From CAVHIG01 sp963636105 (lineage in GTDB: Bacteria; Bacillota; Clostridia; Peptostreptococcales; Anaerovoracaceae): a stretch of 8,223 nt of DNA. The notes beneath the pieces were generated by a model. It made no database searches. It was not told the DNA's origin and saw only the letters and a program-made list of their open reading frames with translations. Below are positions 1-4,905 of this stretch, in pieces. The stretch covers positions 1 through 8,223 of the forward strand of contig CAVHIG010000064.1 in assembly GCA_963636105.1 (NCBI GenBank). Direction: 5' to 3'. Numbering within the stretch: position 1 is the first letter of the stretch; the number at the start of each line of letters is the position of its first letter. Position numbers and translations under genes: made by a program.

Positions 1-11
1 GAGGCGAGCTT

Positions 12-49
12 AGCTGTCTCCTGCGAGGAGCACCAGGCCAAAGACAGCT
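12..49. repeat. Nested inverted repeat downstream of the kinase gene
   Basis: AGCTGTCT at 12-19 is the exact reverse complement of AGACAGCT at 42-49. Inside lies a second short hairpin, CTCCT (18-22) GCG AGGAG (26-30), which shares two bases with the outer stem, so both cannot form completely at once. It sits about 60 bp past the stop of the minus-strand kinase gene and lacks a following U-run in that direction, so it is not a classical intrinsic terminator. It could be an RNA 3'-end structure or part of a dispersed GC-rich repeat, since its reverse complement resembles the motif at 4093-4122. The window edge cuts off the context. Confidence 0.4.
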
Positions 50-77
50 TTAGCCCCAAAGCTTCAAAGGTAGTTTC

Positions 78-93
78 AAAAAGTATACTTTTT
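78..93. repeat. Perfect 16-bp A/T-rich palindrome after the kinase gene
   Basis: AAAAAGTATACTTTTT is its own reverse complement and begins 17 bp beyond the stop codon of the minus-strand kinase gene. As RNA it could fold into a 6-bp stem with a UAUA loop, the U-run forming the descending arm. That would be a weak terminator at best. A protein-binding palindrome is an equally open reading. Confidence 0.35.
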
Positions 94-109
94 CATACGG
101 CAAGCGACA

Positions 110-1777
110 TTACACAAAAATGCTGCCGCCTATGAATTCCCTGATTATGGAATTGTTGACAATAATGGAATCGTCCTCTATCGTCTTAAAGAATCGCAGA
201 TATCTGAGCATCCTCACCGCCTCGCTATACTCCGGCTCCTCATGCGTAATAGCCTCAAGCAGCGGCTCAGCGTACTTTTTCAGCACCGCGAGCTCGTAGA
301 TATGCACTGAGTTGAAGAAGACATCCGCCTCGCCGTTGAACGGGAAGATATTTTTATCCTCACCGGCTCTGACCTTCGGCCAGTCCCTAATCGTCGTCTG
401 CGCACTGCGTCCGCGGAATTGAAAATCGCGCACCATCCTCCTAAGCATACGCTCGTCAGTCGTCGGAATCCTGTTGTGATCATCAATATTGAGCTGTGTC
501 AGCGGGCTTATATATATTTTAAACTTCTGCTCATGCGGAATGTCCGGCGTCATAGCTTCATTGAGCGCATGTATGCCCTCAATTACCACAGGCTGGGTCG
601 GCTTTATTGAAAGTATGCGCTTTCCGAAGGTTTTCTTGCCCTCCACAAAGTCAAAGCTCGGCAAATCCACGCTCTTTCCGGCGAGAAGCCCATTCATATC
701 CCGATTGAAAAGCGCAATATCCATAGCGCCCAAATTCTCAAAATCGTACTCGCCGTTTTCATCCCTTGGCGTCTCATCACGCTCCTTGAAATAATCGTCC
801 GTGCCCAGATAGAGAGGATTCAGACCCACTACCTTGAGCTGTATGCACAGACGCTTTGCAAATGTGGTCTTGCCGGACGACGAAGGACCTGCGATAAGAA
901 TAATGCGCCTACCGCTCTCCTTGATCATGTCCGCAATTTCCGCGATTTTCTTTTCATGCAAAGCCTCCGAGAGCTGAATGAGCTCGCGGTAACTGCCATC
1001 CTCTACTTTTTCATTCAGGTCGCTGGCATAGCGCACGCCCATGAGCCTTCCCCACTTGTTTGTCTCACCAAAAGCATCATAAAGCTTGAAATCATCCACA
1101 TATTCCGGTATTTTACTCGGGTCCGACGGATGCGGAAATCTAAGCAGCACGCCGTCGCGGTATTTGCGCAGCTCAAAGTGCTCCACATATCCGGTGGATG
1201 GCACCATGAGTCCGTAGAAGAAGTTGCGGTAACCGCCCAGGGAGTAGAATTTCACCTTTTTCAGCTTTGGGTCGGCTTGCAGCAGGCGCACTCTTTCTCT
1301 TCTGCCGTCTTCCATAAGATCCTTGAGAGCCTCGTCTCTTGGAATTACTTCCTTCTCGATAGGAAGATCTGCCTCTACAAGCTCATGCATCCTCTTTTCA
1401 ACAGCTGCCACCTGTTCCTCAGTGATCGGCTGCTGCGTGCGTATCTTTGTAAAAAGGCCCTTGTTTAAGGAGTTTTCAATCACAACGCGCACATTACCGA
1501 GCACGTCTTCTATGGCCTTCAAATATATGAGTGAAAGGCTGTGCTGGTATATGTGATTTACCGCAGGCTCGCGCATGTCGAGAAATTCAATGTATTCGCC
1601 TTCCCTCGGATGCGCGTGCAATTGGAATATTTTGTTGTTTATCATCACAGCAAGTATTCTGTATGGAAGCTTTTCCTGATATTGCTGTACGAGCTCCTCA
1701 CTTGTGATGCCCTTTTCAATCTCTACAGGCGCAAAGTCCTTGTCGAGAGTTGTCTTCAAAAAAATCTTAATCCTCAT
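110..1777 (-). CDS. TGS-domain uridine kinase family protein (ThrRS-like N-terminus fused to a P-loop kinase)
   Basis: Predicted cytoplasmic protein of 555 aa that fuses a threonyl-tRNA synthetase-like N-terminus to a uridine kinase/phosphoribulokinase-type P-loop domain. Seen: a TGS-like segment over about residues 1-66; a ThrRS-editing-like region with HIYQH at 75-79 and a YGLMVPSTG stretch at 188-196; Walker A GPSSSGKT at 297-304 followed by the GTDDYF motif at 325-330; and VIEGIHALN near 398-406. The family is known as uridine kinase-like, but the true substrate of TGS-fused members is not established from sequence. The zinc Cys and His expected in the ThrRS motif (CxGPH) read Tyr and Met here, so tRNA editing is unlikely. 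Start: ATG at 1777 is preferred, with GGAG 12 nt upstream; ATG 1789 and TTG 1795 in the same frame would add 4 or 6 residues. It diverges from the aminopeptidase gene. Confidence 0.88.
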   Translation of the reverse strand: MRIKIFLKTTLDKDFAPVEIEKGITSEELVQQYQEKLPYRILAVMINNKIFQLHAHPREGEYIEFLDMREPAVNHIYQHSLSLIYLKAIEDVLGNVRVVIENSLNKGLFTKIRTQQPITEEQVAAVEKRMHELVEADLPIEKEVIPRDEALKDLMEDGRRERVRLLQADPKLKKVKFYSLGGYRNFFYGLMVPSTGYVEHFELRKYRDGVLLRFPHPSDPSKIPEYVDDFKLYDAFGETNKWGRLMGVRYASDLNEKVEDGSYRELIQLSEALHEKKIAEIADMIKESGRRIILIAGPSSSGKTTFAKRLCIQLKVVGLNPLYLGTDDYFKERDETPRDENGEYDFENLGAMDIALFNRDMNGLLAGKSVDLPSFDFVEGKKTFGKRILSIKPTQPVVIEGIHALNEAMTPDIPHEQKFKIYISPLTQLNIDDHNRIPTTDERMLRRMVRDFQFRGRSAQTTIRDWPKVRAGEDKNIFPFNGEADVFFNSVHIYELAVLKKYAEPLLEAITHEEPEYSEAVRMLRYLRFFKTIEDDSIIVNNSIIREFIGGSIFV

Positions 1778-1860
1778 ATCCTCTATCATCTCCAAATTTT
1801 TCTAATCCATCAAAGCATAATATTAAAAACATCAAAATCGAATTTAATAGCTACAACACT

Positions 1861-1889
1861 ATTTTAACTGCTTTAATCTGCCGAGGCAA
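1861..1889 (-). promoter_or_regulatory. Candidate promoter of the uridine kinase family gene
   Basis: On the minus strand TTGCCT (1889-1884) and TAAAAT (1866-1861) are separated by exactly 17 nt, a fair match to sigma-A -35/-10 elements. Transcription would begin near 1854, giving a leader of about 75 nt before the ATG at 1777. Confidence 0.5.
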
Positions 1890-1971
1890 GAAATAACTAT
1901 AAATTTCTCCGAAAATGTGATAAGCTGTCTTTGGACACAATATGGCGAAAGCATAAGAAAAAAATAATACC

Positions 1972-1977
1972 AGGAGG
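1972..1977 (+). promoter_or_regulatory. Strong ribosome binding site of the aminopeptidase gene
   Basis: AGGAGG lies 7 nt before the ATG at 1985. It fixes the start there rather than at the in-frame TTG at 1931, which has no comparable site and would add 18 residues unlike the family N-terminus. Confidence 0.9.
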
Positions 1978-1984
1978 AAGCAAA

Positions 1985-3094
1985 ATGGATCCGAGAATTG
2001 AAAAATTATCTCATGGACTTGTAAATTACTCATGTGAAGTGCAGCCGGGCGAAAAGGTTCTGATAGAATACGAGGGCAATGCCTGCAAGGATTTGGTAAA
2101 GCAGCTGATTCGCGATATATACAAATGCGGAGGCTTCCCTTTTGTAAACATCAACGACTCCAGTATAAAAAGAGAAATTATGCTGGCTTGTCAGAAAGAA
2201 CAGCTTGATTTTATGCACGATGTACAGCTTGCTCAGATGCAAGGCATGCAATGCTATATTGCAATCCGCGGAGCAAACAACATTTCTGAGCTATCCGATG
2301 TACCTGCCGCCAAGCAGCAGCTCTACAACAAGACCCTAAGACCCGTCACGGATCACCGCATAGACAAGACAAAGTGGGTGGTGCTCCGCTATCCGAATGA
2401 ATCTATGGCTCAGCTTTCAAATACAAGCCTTGAGGCATTCACCGACTTCTACTTTGATGTCTGCACCCTCGATTACAGCAAGATGGCAAAAGCCATGGAA
2501 CCGCTTGTTTCTCTTATGAAAAGGACAGACAAGGTAAGGCTCACAGGTCCGGGAACAGATCTCACATTTTCGATAAAGGATATCAACGTAATCCCTTGCT
2601 CAGGTGAAATGAATATTCCTGACGGAGAGGTCTATACCGCTCCGGTTAAGGATTCCGTCAATGGCACGATTTCTTACAATACACCATCCATCTATCAGGG
2701 ATATACCTTTGAAAACATTTCCTTTGAGTTTAAGGACGGCAAAATTGTAAAGGCGACAGCCAATAATACAGAGCGCATAAATGACGTACTCGACACTGAT
2801 GAGGGAGCCCGTTATATAGGTGAGTTTGCCATCGGCGTAAACCCTTACGTGCTCCACCCTATGAAGGATACCCTCTTTGATGAGAAGATCTGCGGCAGTT
2901 TCCACTTCACCCCGGGCAACTGCTACGAGGAAGCTCCAAATGGGAACAAGAGCGCTATCCACTGGGATCTGGTAAATATCCAGCGTGCCGACTATGGTGG
3001 CGGTGAAATCTGGTTTGATGATGTGCTTATCAGAAAGGACGGTATTTTCGTAATTCCTGAATTGGAATGTCTGAATCCGGAAAATTTGAAATAA
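1985..3094 (+). CDS. M29 family aminopeptidase (AmpS/PepS/aminopeptidase T type)
   Basis: Cytoplasmic metallopeptidase of 369 aa, within the usual range for family M29, which removes N-terminal residues from peptides using two divalent metal ions. The expected ligand set can be read in order: Glu215 in IPDGEVYTAP, Glu280 in RYIGEFAIG, His307 in GSFHFTPG, Tyr314 in GNCYEE, and His326/Asp328 in SAIHWD. These match the Glu, Glu, His, Tyr, His and Asp of Thermus aminopeptidase T, so an active enzyme is expected. No signal peptide or membrane segment is present. The N-terminal half (about 1-200) is the family's variable domain and carries no catalytic ligands. The gene stands alone on the plus strand, diverges from the kinase gene and converges on the ydbC-like gene. 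No convincing promoter was found; the best pair, TTGGAC at 1931 and TAAGAA 17 nt later, is weak. Exact substrate preference is not predictable. Confidence 0.93.
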   Translation: MDPRIEKLSHGLVNYSCEVQPGEKVLIEYEGNACKDLVKQLIRDIYKCGGFPFVNINDSSIKREIMLACQKEQLDFMHDVQLAQMQGMQCYIAIRGANNISELSDVPAAKQQLYNKTLRPVTDHRIDKTKWVVLRYPNESMAQLSNTSLEAFTDFYFDVCTLDYSKMAKAMEPLVSLMKRTDKVRLTGPGTDLTFSIKDINVIPCSGEMNIPDGEVYTAPVKDSVNGTISYNTPSIYQGYTFENISFEFKDGKIVKATANNTERINDVLDTDEGARYIGEFAIGVNPYVLHPMKDTLFDEKICGSFHFTPGNCYEEAPNGNKSAIHWDLVNIQRADYGGGEIWFDDVLIRKDGIFVIPELECLNPENLK

Positions 3095-3096
3095 CT

Positions 3097-3139
3097 GCGA
3101 AACGCCGCCCGGCTCCCAATCGGCCGGGCGGCGTTTCGC
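3097..3139. terminator. Perfect 17-bp GC-rich hairpin between convergent genes
   Basis: GCGAAACGCCGCCCGGC (3097-3113) is perfectly complementary to 3123-3139, with a 9-nt loop. It begins 2 nt after the aminopeptidase stop codon and lies between two converging genes, so a two-way transcription end is the natural role. Neither side has a true U-run; only the internal TTT of the arm is present. Termination would rest on stem strength or another factor. Confidence 0.7.
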
Positions 3140-3192
3140 CTGGATTCAATCCACAGGCACTAGACACTAAAGTCACTAAACCCGCAAGCAAA

Positions 3193-3513
3193 CTATACTG
3201 CTGCTGCTACTTCCTCAAGCTCTTCAAAACTTTCGATAGGCTCTTCATTGCCGGAATGCTCCAGCTCATTCAAAATCTTGTAAAGCTTCTCCGCCTCATT
3301 CGGATGAAGTGTGACTCCCCTCGACATGCTTTCATGCTTTTCATCCCAATCTCTGATATCATACTTTGGCTTGCTGCCATTCCATGAAATCAGATTCAAT
3401 TCCTTTGTCCAGCCTGTCGGATACTTTGCCAACACTCCGATGCGCTTTACAATCTCATACGAAAACTTTCCACTAGTGCCGCCTGATTCTCTTCCTGGAT
3501 CTCTTATAGCCAT
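3193..3513 (-). CDS. YdbC-like PC4-fold single-stranded nucleic acid binding protein
   Basis: Small protein of 106 aa matching the bacterial YdbC family, whose Lactococcus member has a fold like the transcriptional coactivator PC4 and binds single-stranded DNA. Seen: a basic, aromatic strand-rich core over about residues 16-80 (KFSYEIVKRIGVLAKYPTGW, then ELNLISWNGSKPKYDIRDWD), a helix near 71-83, and a Glu-rich tail at 83-102. Acidic tails of single-stranded binding proteins often dock partners or shield the binding surface; that role here is inference. Start: ATG 3513 is chosen because AAAGGGG lies 8 nt upstream and MAIRDPG fits the family; ATG 3531 in the same frame has a weaker site. It has its own promoter about 90 nt upstream and appears monocistronic. 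It probably acts in transcription, replication or repair, but the cellular role is not defined. Confidence 0.85.
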   Translation of the reverse strand: MAIRDPGRESGGTSGKFSYEIVKRIGVLAKYPTGWTKELNLISWNGSKPKYDIRDWDEKHESMSRGVTLHPNEAEKLYKILNELEHSGNEEPIESFEELEEVAAAV

Positions 3514-3604
3514 ATTCTTTTCCCCTTTCATTCTCTCTTTTGCTTACTATTTGTAGTTTTTGCAAAATTTTCTAATACTGTATCGGTTTTTGTTTGTTGG
3601 ATTT

Positions 3605-3633
3605 ATCATACTATTACTTGTATTATTTGTCAA
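3605..3633 (-). promoter_or_regulatory. Near-consensus sigma-A promoter of the ydbC-like gene
   Basis: On the minus strand TTGACA (3633-3628) and TATGAT (3610-3605) are spaced by exactly 17 nt, with A/T-rich sequence upstream of the -35. Transcription would start near 3598, giving a leader of about 85 nt that contains the small palindrome TTTTGCAAAA. Consensus elements suggest strong constitutive expression. Confidence 0.85.
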
Positions 3634-3692
3634 TACATATTTTAAATATTTATAGGATTATTTTTCTACGCTGTAATATTTTTACAATTTCC

Positions 3693-3743
3693 AAAAAAAT
3701 TAAAAAAAGGCATCGCAAAATCCAAATTCCACGATGCCTTTTT
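3693..3743 (-). terminator. Intrinsic terminator, distal copy
   Basis: The arms AAAAAGGCATCG (3704-3715) and CGATGCCTTTTT (3732-3743) are perfect complements around a 16-nt loop. Read on the minus strand, the stem is followed by seven Us, AA and another U-run, as in classical Rho-independent terminators. The A-run on the other side makes it potentially two-way. It follows the gene-end remnant and would shield the ydbC promoter from upstream minus-strand transcription. It is related to the terminator at 3971-4027. Confidence 0.88.
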
Positions 3744-3773
3744 CTTTCAAAACATTCAACACTCAGCGAGGCC

Positions 3774-3819
3774 TATGCCGAGCCTCTAAAGCTCCGCCAC
3801 TACCTGCGCGATATGGCTC
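3774..3819. repeat. 46-bp exact direct repeat, distal copy
   Basis: Identical base for base to 4110-4155, 336 bp away in the same orientation. The repeat covers the last codons and stop of the cysteine-rich protein gene plus the GCCGAGCCTC motif beyond it. Together with the paired terminators it marks a segmental duplication. Confidence 0.95.
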
Positions 3820-3830
3820 CATATTTTTAC
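3786..3830 (-). pseudogene. 3' remnant of a duplicate of the cysteine-rich protein gene
   Basis: On the minus strand this segment reads V-K-I-W-S-H-I-A-Q-V-V-A-E-L-stop. It matches the end of the intact gene (VKMWDESHIAQVVAEL) except for M to I and the loss of two residues, Asp-Glu. Upstream of the Val codon the similarity stops and no cysteine motif or ribosome binding site remains, so only the last 14 codons survive. The remnant is followed by its own terminator, as the intact gene is. The best reading is a tandem duplication whose distal copy lost most of its coding part. Confidence 0.7.
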
Positions 3831-3840
3831 ATTTGCCAAA

Positions 3841-3937
3841 AGTGGTAAAACGGACATAAGGAAAGCGATGGGAAGTAAATTAAAAGCCCTCTCTCCAGAA
3901 CAAAAGTATCGTAATTTGTCCGTTTTTCAATTCCACT
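3841..3937. repeat. 97-nt imperfect inverted repeat / long hairpin
   Basis: AGTGG (3841-3845) pairs with CCACT (3933-3937), and AAAACGGACA (3847-3856) pairs perfectly with TGTCCGTTTT (3917-3926). Inside, GGAAAG/CTCTCC (3860-3865 with 3891-3896) and GGG/CCC (3870-3872 with 3887-3889) continue the fold. On the minus strand the 3860/3891 pair gains a G-U in place of an A-C mismatch, so the minus-strand RNA folds better. It has no coding content. It could be a small structured RNA or a short palindromic mobile repeat; no transposase is near. Confidence 0.5.
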
Positions 3938-3970
3938 ATACCTTTGCCTGTTTTCTTGGTACAATGACAC

Positions 3971-4027
3971 AAAAAATTAAAAAAAGGTACCACAGAATCC
4001 AGAAAATCCGAATTCTGTGGTACCTTT
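3971..4027 (-). terminator. Intrinsic terminator of the pckA-nifU-Cys gene cluster, proximal copy
   Basis: A perfect 16-bp stem, AAAGGTACCACAGAAT (3983-3998) with its complement at 4012-4027, closes a 13-nt loop. On the minus strand it is followed by seven Us, AA and six more Us. It lies about 95 bp past the stop of the cysteine-rich protein gene and is the clear end point for that transcript. Its loop and flanks match the distal terminator while its stem differs. Confidence 0.92.
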
Positions 4028-4046
4028 ACCTTCTTTCAAAGCGTTC

Positions 4047-4122
4047 GATTCCGCAGGTAGGTGTAGGCCGAGCCTCCATGTGCAAGTCATTTGGTCCCGC
4101 AGGCAGCTGTATGCCGAGCCTC
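4047..4122. repeat. Imperfect direct repeat with 46-bp period at the gene 3' end
   Basis: The 30-bp segments 4047-4076 and 4093-4122 agree at 25 positions, sharing CCGCAGG, TGTA and GCCGAGCCTC. The second copy runs into the stop codon of the cysteine-rich gene. Related but shorter motifs occur near 3762-3786 and at 4870-4894. The repeat lies between the gene end and its terminator, and its extra unit explains why this unit is longer than the distal one. Confidence 0.75.
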
Positions 4123-4155
4123 TAAAGCTCCGCCACTACCTGCGCGATATGGCTC
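4110..4155. repeat. 46-bp exact direct repeat, proximal copy
   Basis: Identical to 3774-3819. This copy includes the functional 3' end of the cysteine-rich protein gene, so it is the likely source of the duplication. Confidence 0.95.
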
Positions 4156-4379
4156 TCATCCCACATTTTCACAAGCCTGCCCGTATAAGAAAATTGCTCA
4201 TACGAAGCACAGCAACTCGAGCAGCCGCCTATGACCAAAAGCTCATCATAGACACTGCCTTCCCTTGCGATTTCAAATTCCGCCTCCGAAGCCTTCATCT
4301 CCCTAATTTTCTCAAAAGCCCGGCCGCGGTCATACCTCGGATTGCAGCCTCCGCAAAACCTTACGCCTATCTTCTTCAT
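4122..4379 (-). CDS. Small cysteine-rich protein with CGGCNPRYDR and CSSCC motifs, function unknown
   Basis: Protein of 85 aa from ATG 4379. Seen: Cys9 and Cys12 in FCGGCNPRYDRG near the N-terminus, then a charged helical stretch, a hydrophobic strand (ELLVIGG) and Cys53, Cys56 and Cys57 in GCSSCCASY. The layout, CxxC then about 40 residues then strand-GCxxCC, resembles thioredoxin-fold ferredoxin-like or other metal-binding proteins, but the family is not one to which a function can be given here. A metal or Fe-S site is inference from cysteine spacing and from its place directly after a NifU-type gene. Start: ATG 4379 has GAGG 12 nt upstream and begins MKKIGVRFCGG; an in-frame TTG at 4400 would add seven residues. 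It is probably the last gene of the pckA/nifU-like transcript. A truncated duplicate of its 3' end lies at 3786-3830. Confidence 0.72.
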   Translation of the reverse strand: MKKIGVRFCGGCNPRYDRGRAFEKIREMKASEAEFEIAREGSVYDELLVIGGCSSCCASYEQFSYTGRLVKMWDESHIAQVVAEL

Positions 4380-4458
4380 CAAACACCAAAACCTCGCCAA
4401 TTCCTACGCAGTTTCCGCAAAGCCGGCAAAAGCCGCAAAACCCTCGCAGTTTCCGCCG

Positions 4459-4758
4459 CTACAGCTCCTTGTGCAGAATCTTTCTGGCCATTTCCAGAAG
4501 ATCCTCGCTCACTGAATCATCCAGAGCCACGCTCTTCACATAAGGGCAGCTCTCCTTAAGCTTTGTACTTATGATATTTTCAATGGTGTCCTGTGCGGAG
4601 CCGCAGGTAGCGCAGGCGCCCGTCATTTTTACCCATGCTGTGCCCTCATCGTCAAATTCCGTGAGTATGGCACCTCCAAAGTGCGCCGCAAGAGTAGGGT
4701 TTATCTTCTCCTCCAGCACCTTTTGGATCTCTGCTTCGAGTCTCTTTTTATCTTCCAT
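4459..4758 (-). CDS. NifU C-terminal domain Fe-S scaffold protein
   Basis: Stand-alone NifU C-terminal (Nfu-type) domain of 99 aa, a length typical of single-domain members. These proteins hold and hand over Fe-S clusters in the cytoplasm through a CxxC pair, usually as a dimer. Seen: an N-terminal helix (about 1-25), NPTLAAHFGGAILTEFDDEG, then the signature GACATCGSAQDTIE with Cys49 and Cys52, followed by a helix and the C-terminal strand/helix region. The family motif is more often CxGC; Ala-Thr here is a tolerated variant. The start at ATG 4758 is supported by GGGGG (4767-4771) 8 nt upstream. It follows pckA by 147 bp and precedes the cysteine-rich gene; the latter could be a client or partner, which is inference only. 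The NifS-like and IscU-like parts of a cluster assembly machine are not in the window. Confidence 0.9.
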   Translation of the reverse strand: MEDKKRLEAEIQKVLEEKINPTLAAHFGGAILTEFDDEGTAWVKMTGACATCGSAQDTIENIISTKLKESCPYVKSVALDDSVSEDLLEMARKILHKEL

Positions 4759-4768
4759 CTCTTCTTCC

Positions 4769-4900
4769 CCCGTAGCTATTCCGTACTTTTCAAATCCCCT
4801 AGCTATTCCGATTCTTTCAAGTCCCGCAATTTCTCCGATTTTTCAAGGCTCGCGGCTCCGCATTCATCAAGTCCCGCAGCTTCGCCCCGAGCCTATTTCA
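4769..4900. repeat. Degenerate tandem repeat, 27-bp period, between pckA and the nifU-like gene
   Basis: Three successive 27-bp units start at 4769, 4796 and 4823, each with the pattern CCCsyAryTwyTCCG followed by a T-rich run and CAA; a 23-bp variant begins at 4850 and a partial one at 4873. The first two units share TAGCTATTCCG exactly. The nifU-like ribosome binding site overlaps the edge of the first unit. On the minus strand one frame gives a nine-residue period (LEKSEKLRD, LKESE-stop-LGD, LKSTE-stop-LRG), but two TAG stops rule out coding as it stands. AGGCTCG (4846-4852) can pair with CGAGCCT (4888-4894). Confidence 0.75.
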
Positions 4901-4905
4901 ATGCT

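Larger units (their letters stand above)
3532..4121. other. 590-bp stretch without an intact gene
   Basis: This long gap holds the ydbC leader and promoter (up to 3633), an intrinsic terminator for minus-strand transcripts (3693-3743), a 3' gene remnant inside a duplicated 46-bp segment (3774-3830), a long imperfect inverted repeat (3841-3937), a second intrinsic terminator (3971-4027) and a 46-bp-period direct repeat (4047-4122). Open frames across it on the plus strand run antisense to these elements, lack ribosome binding sites and look like chance frames. Confidence 0.7.

Noticed and set aside
956..1468. 170-codon plus-strand open frame within the kinase gene
   Set aside because: It is antisense to a well-supported conserved gene, has no ribosome binding site and gives no recognisable protein.
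1922..1934. 13-nt match AAGCTGTCTTTGG shared in inverted orientation with 38-50
   Set aside because: A single 13-nt match is about what chance gives in a window of this size, and the flanks do not extend it.
3768..3855. Short minus-strand frame starting ATG near 3854 and ending in the SHIAQVVAEL remnant
   Set aside because: It would encode only about 23 residues, has no ribosome binding site and is better explained as the decayed end of a duplicate.
3841..3937. Insertion sequence with terminal inverted repeats
   Set aside because: The interval is under 100 bp, encodes no transposase and shows no clear flanking target duplication, so only an inverted repeat is claimed.
3693..4122. CRISPR array
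   Set aside because: Repeats are few, unevenly spaced and include gene ends and terminators; there are no regular spacers and no cas genes.
4407..4456. CGCAGTTTCCGC repeated at 4407-4418 and 4445-4456
   Set aside because: Only a 12-nt pair in a short biased spacer; no third copy or structure gives it meaning.
4017..4559. 180-codon plus-strand open frame across 4017-4559
   Set aside because: It runs antisense to the cysteine-rich gene and part of the nifU-like gene and through repeats and a terminator arm; the protein is low in recognisable features.
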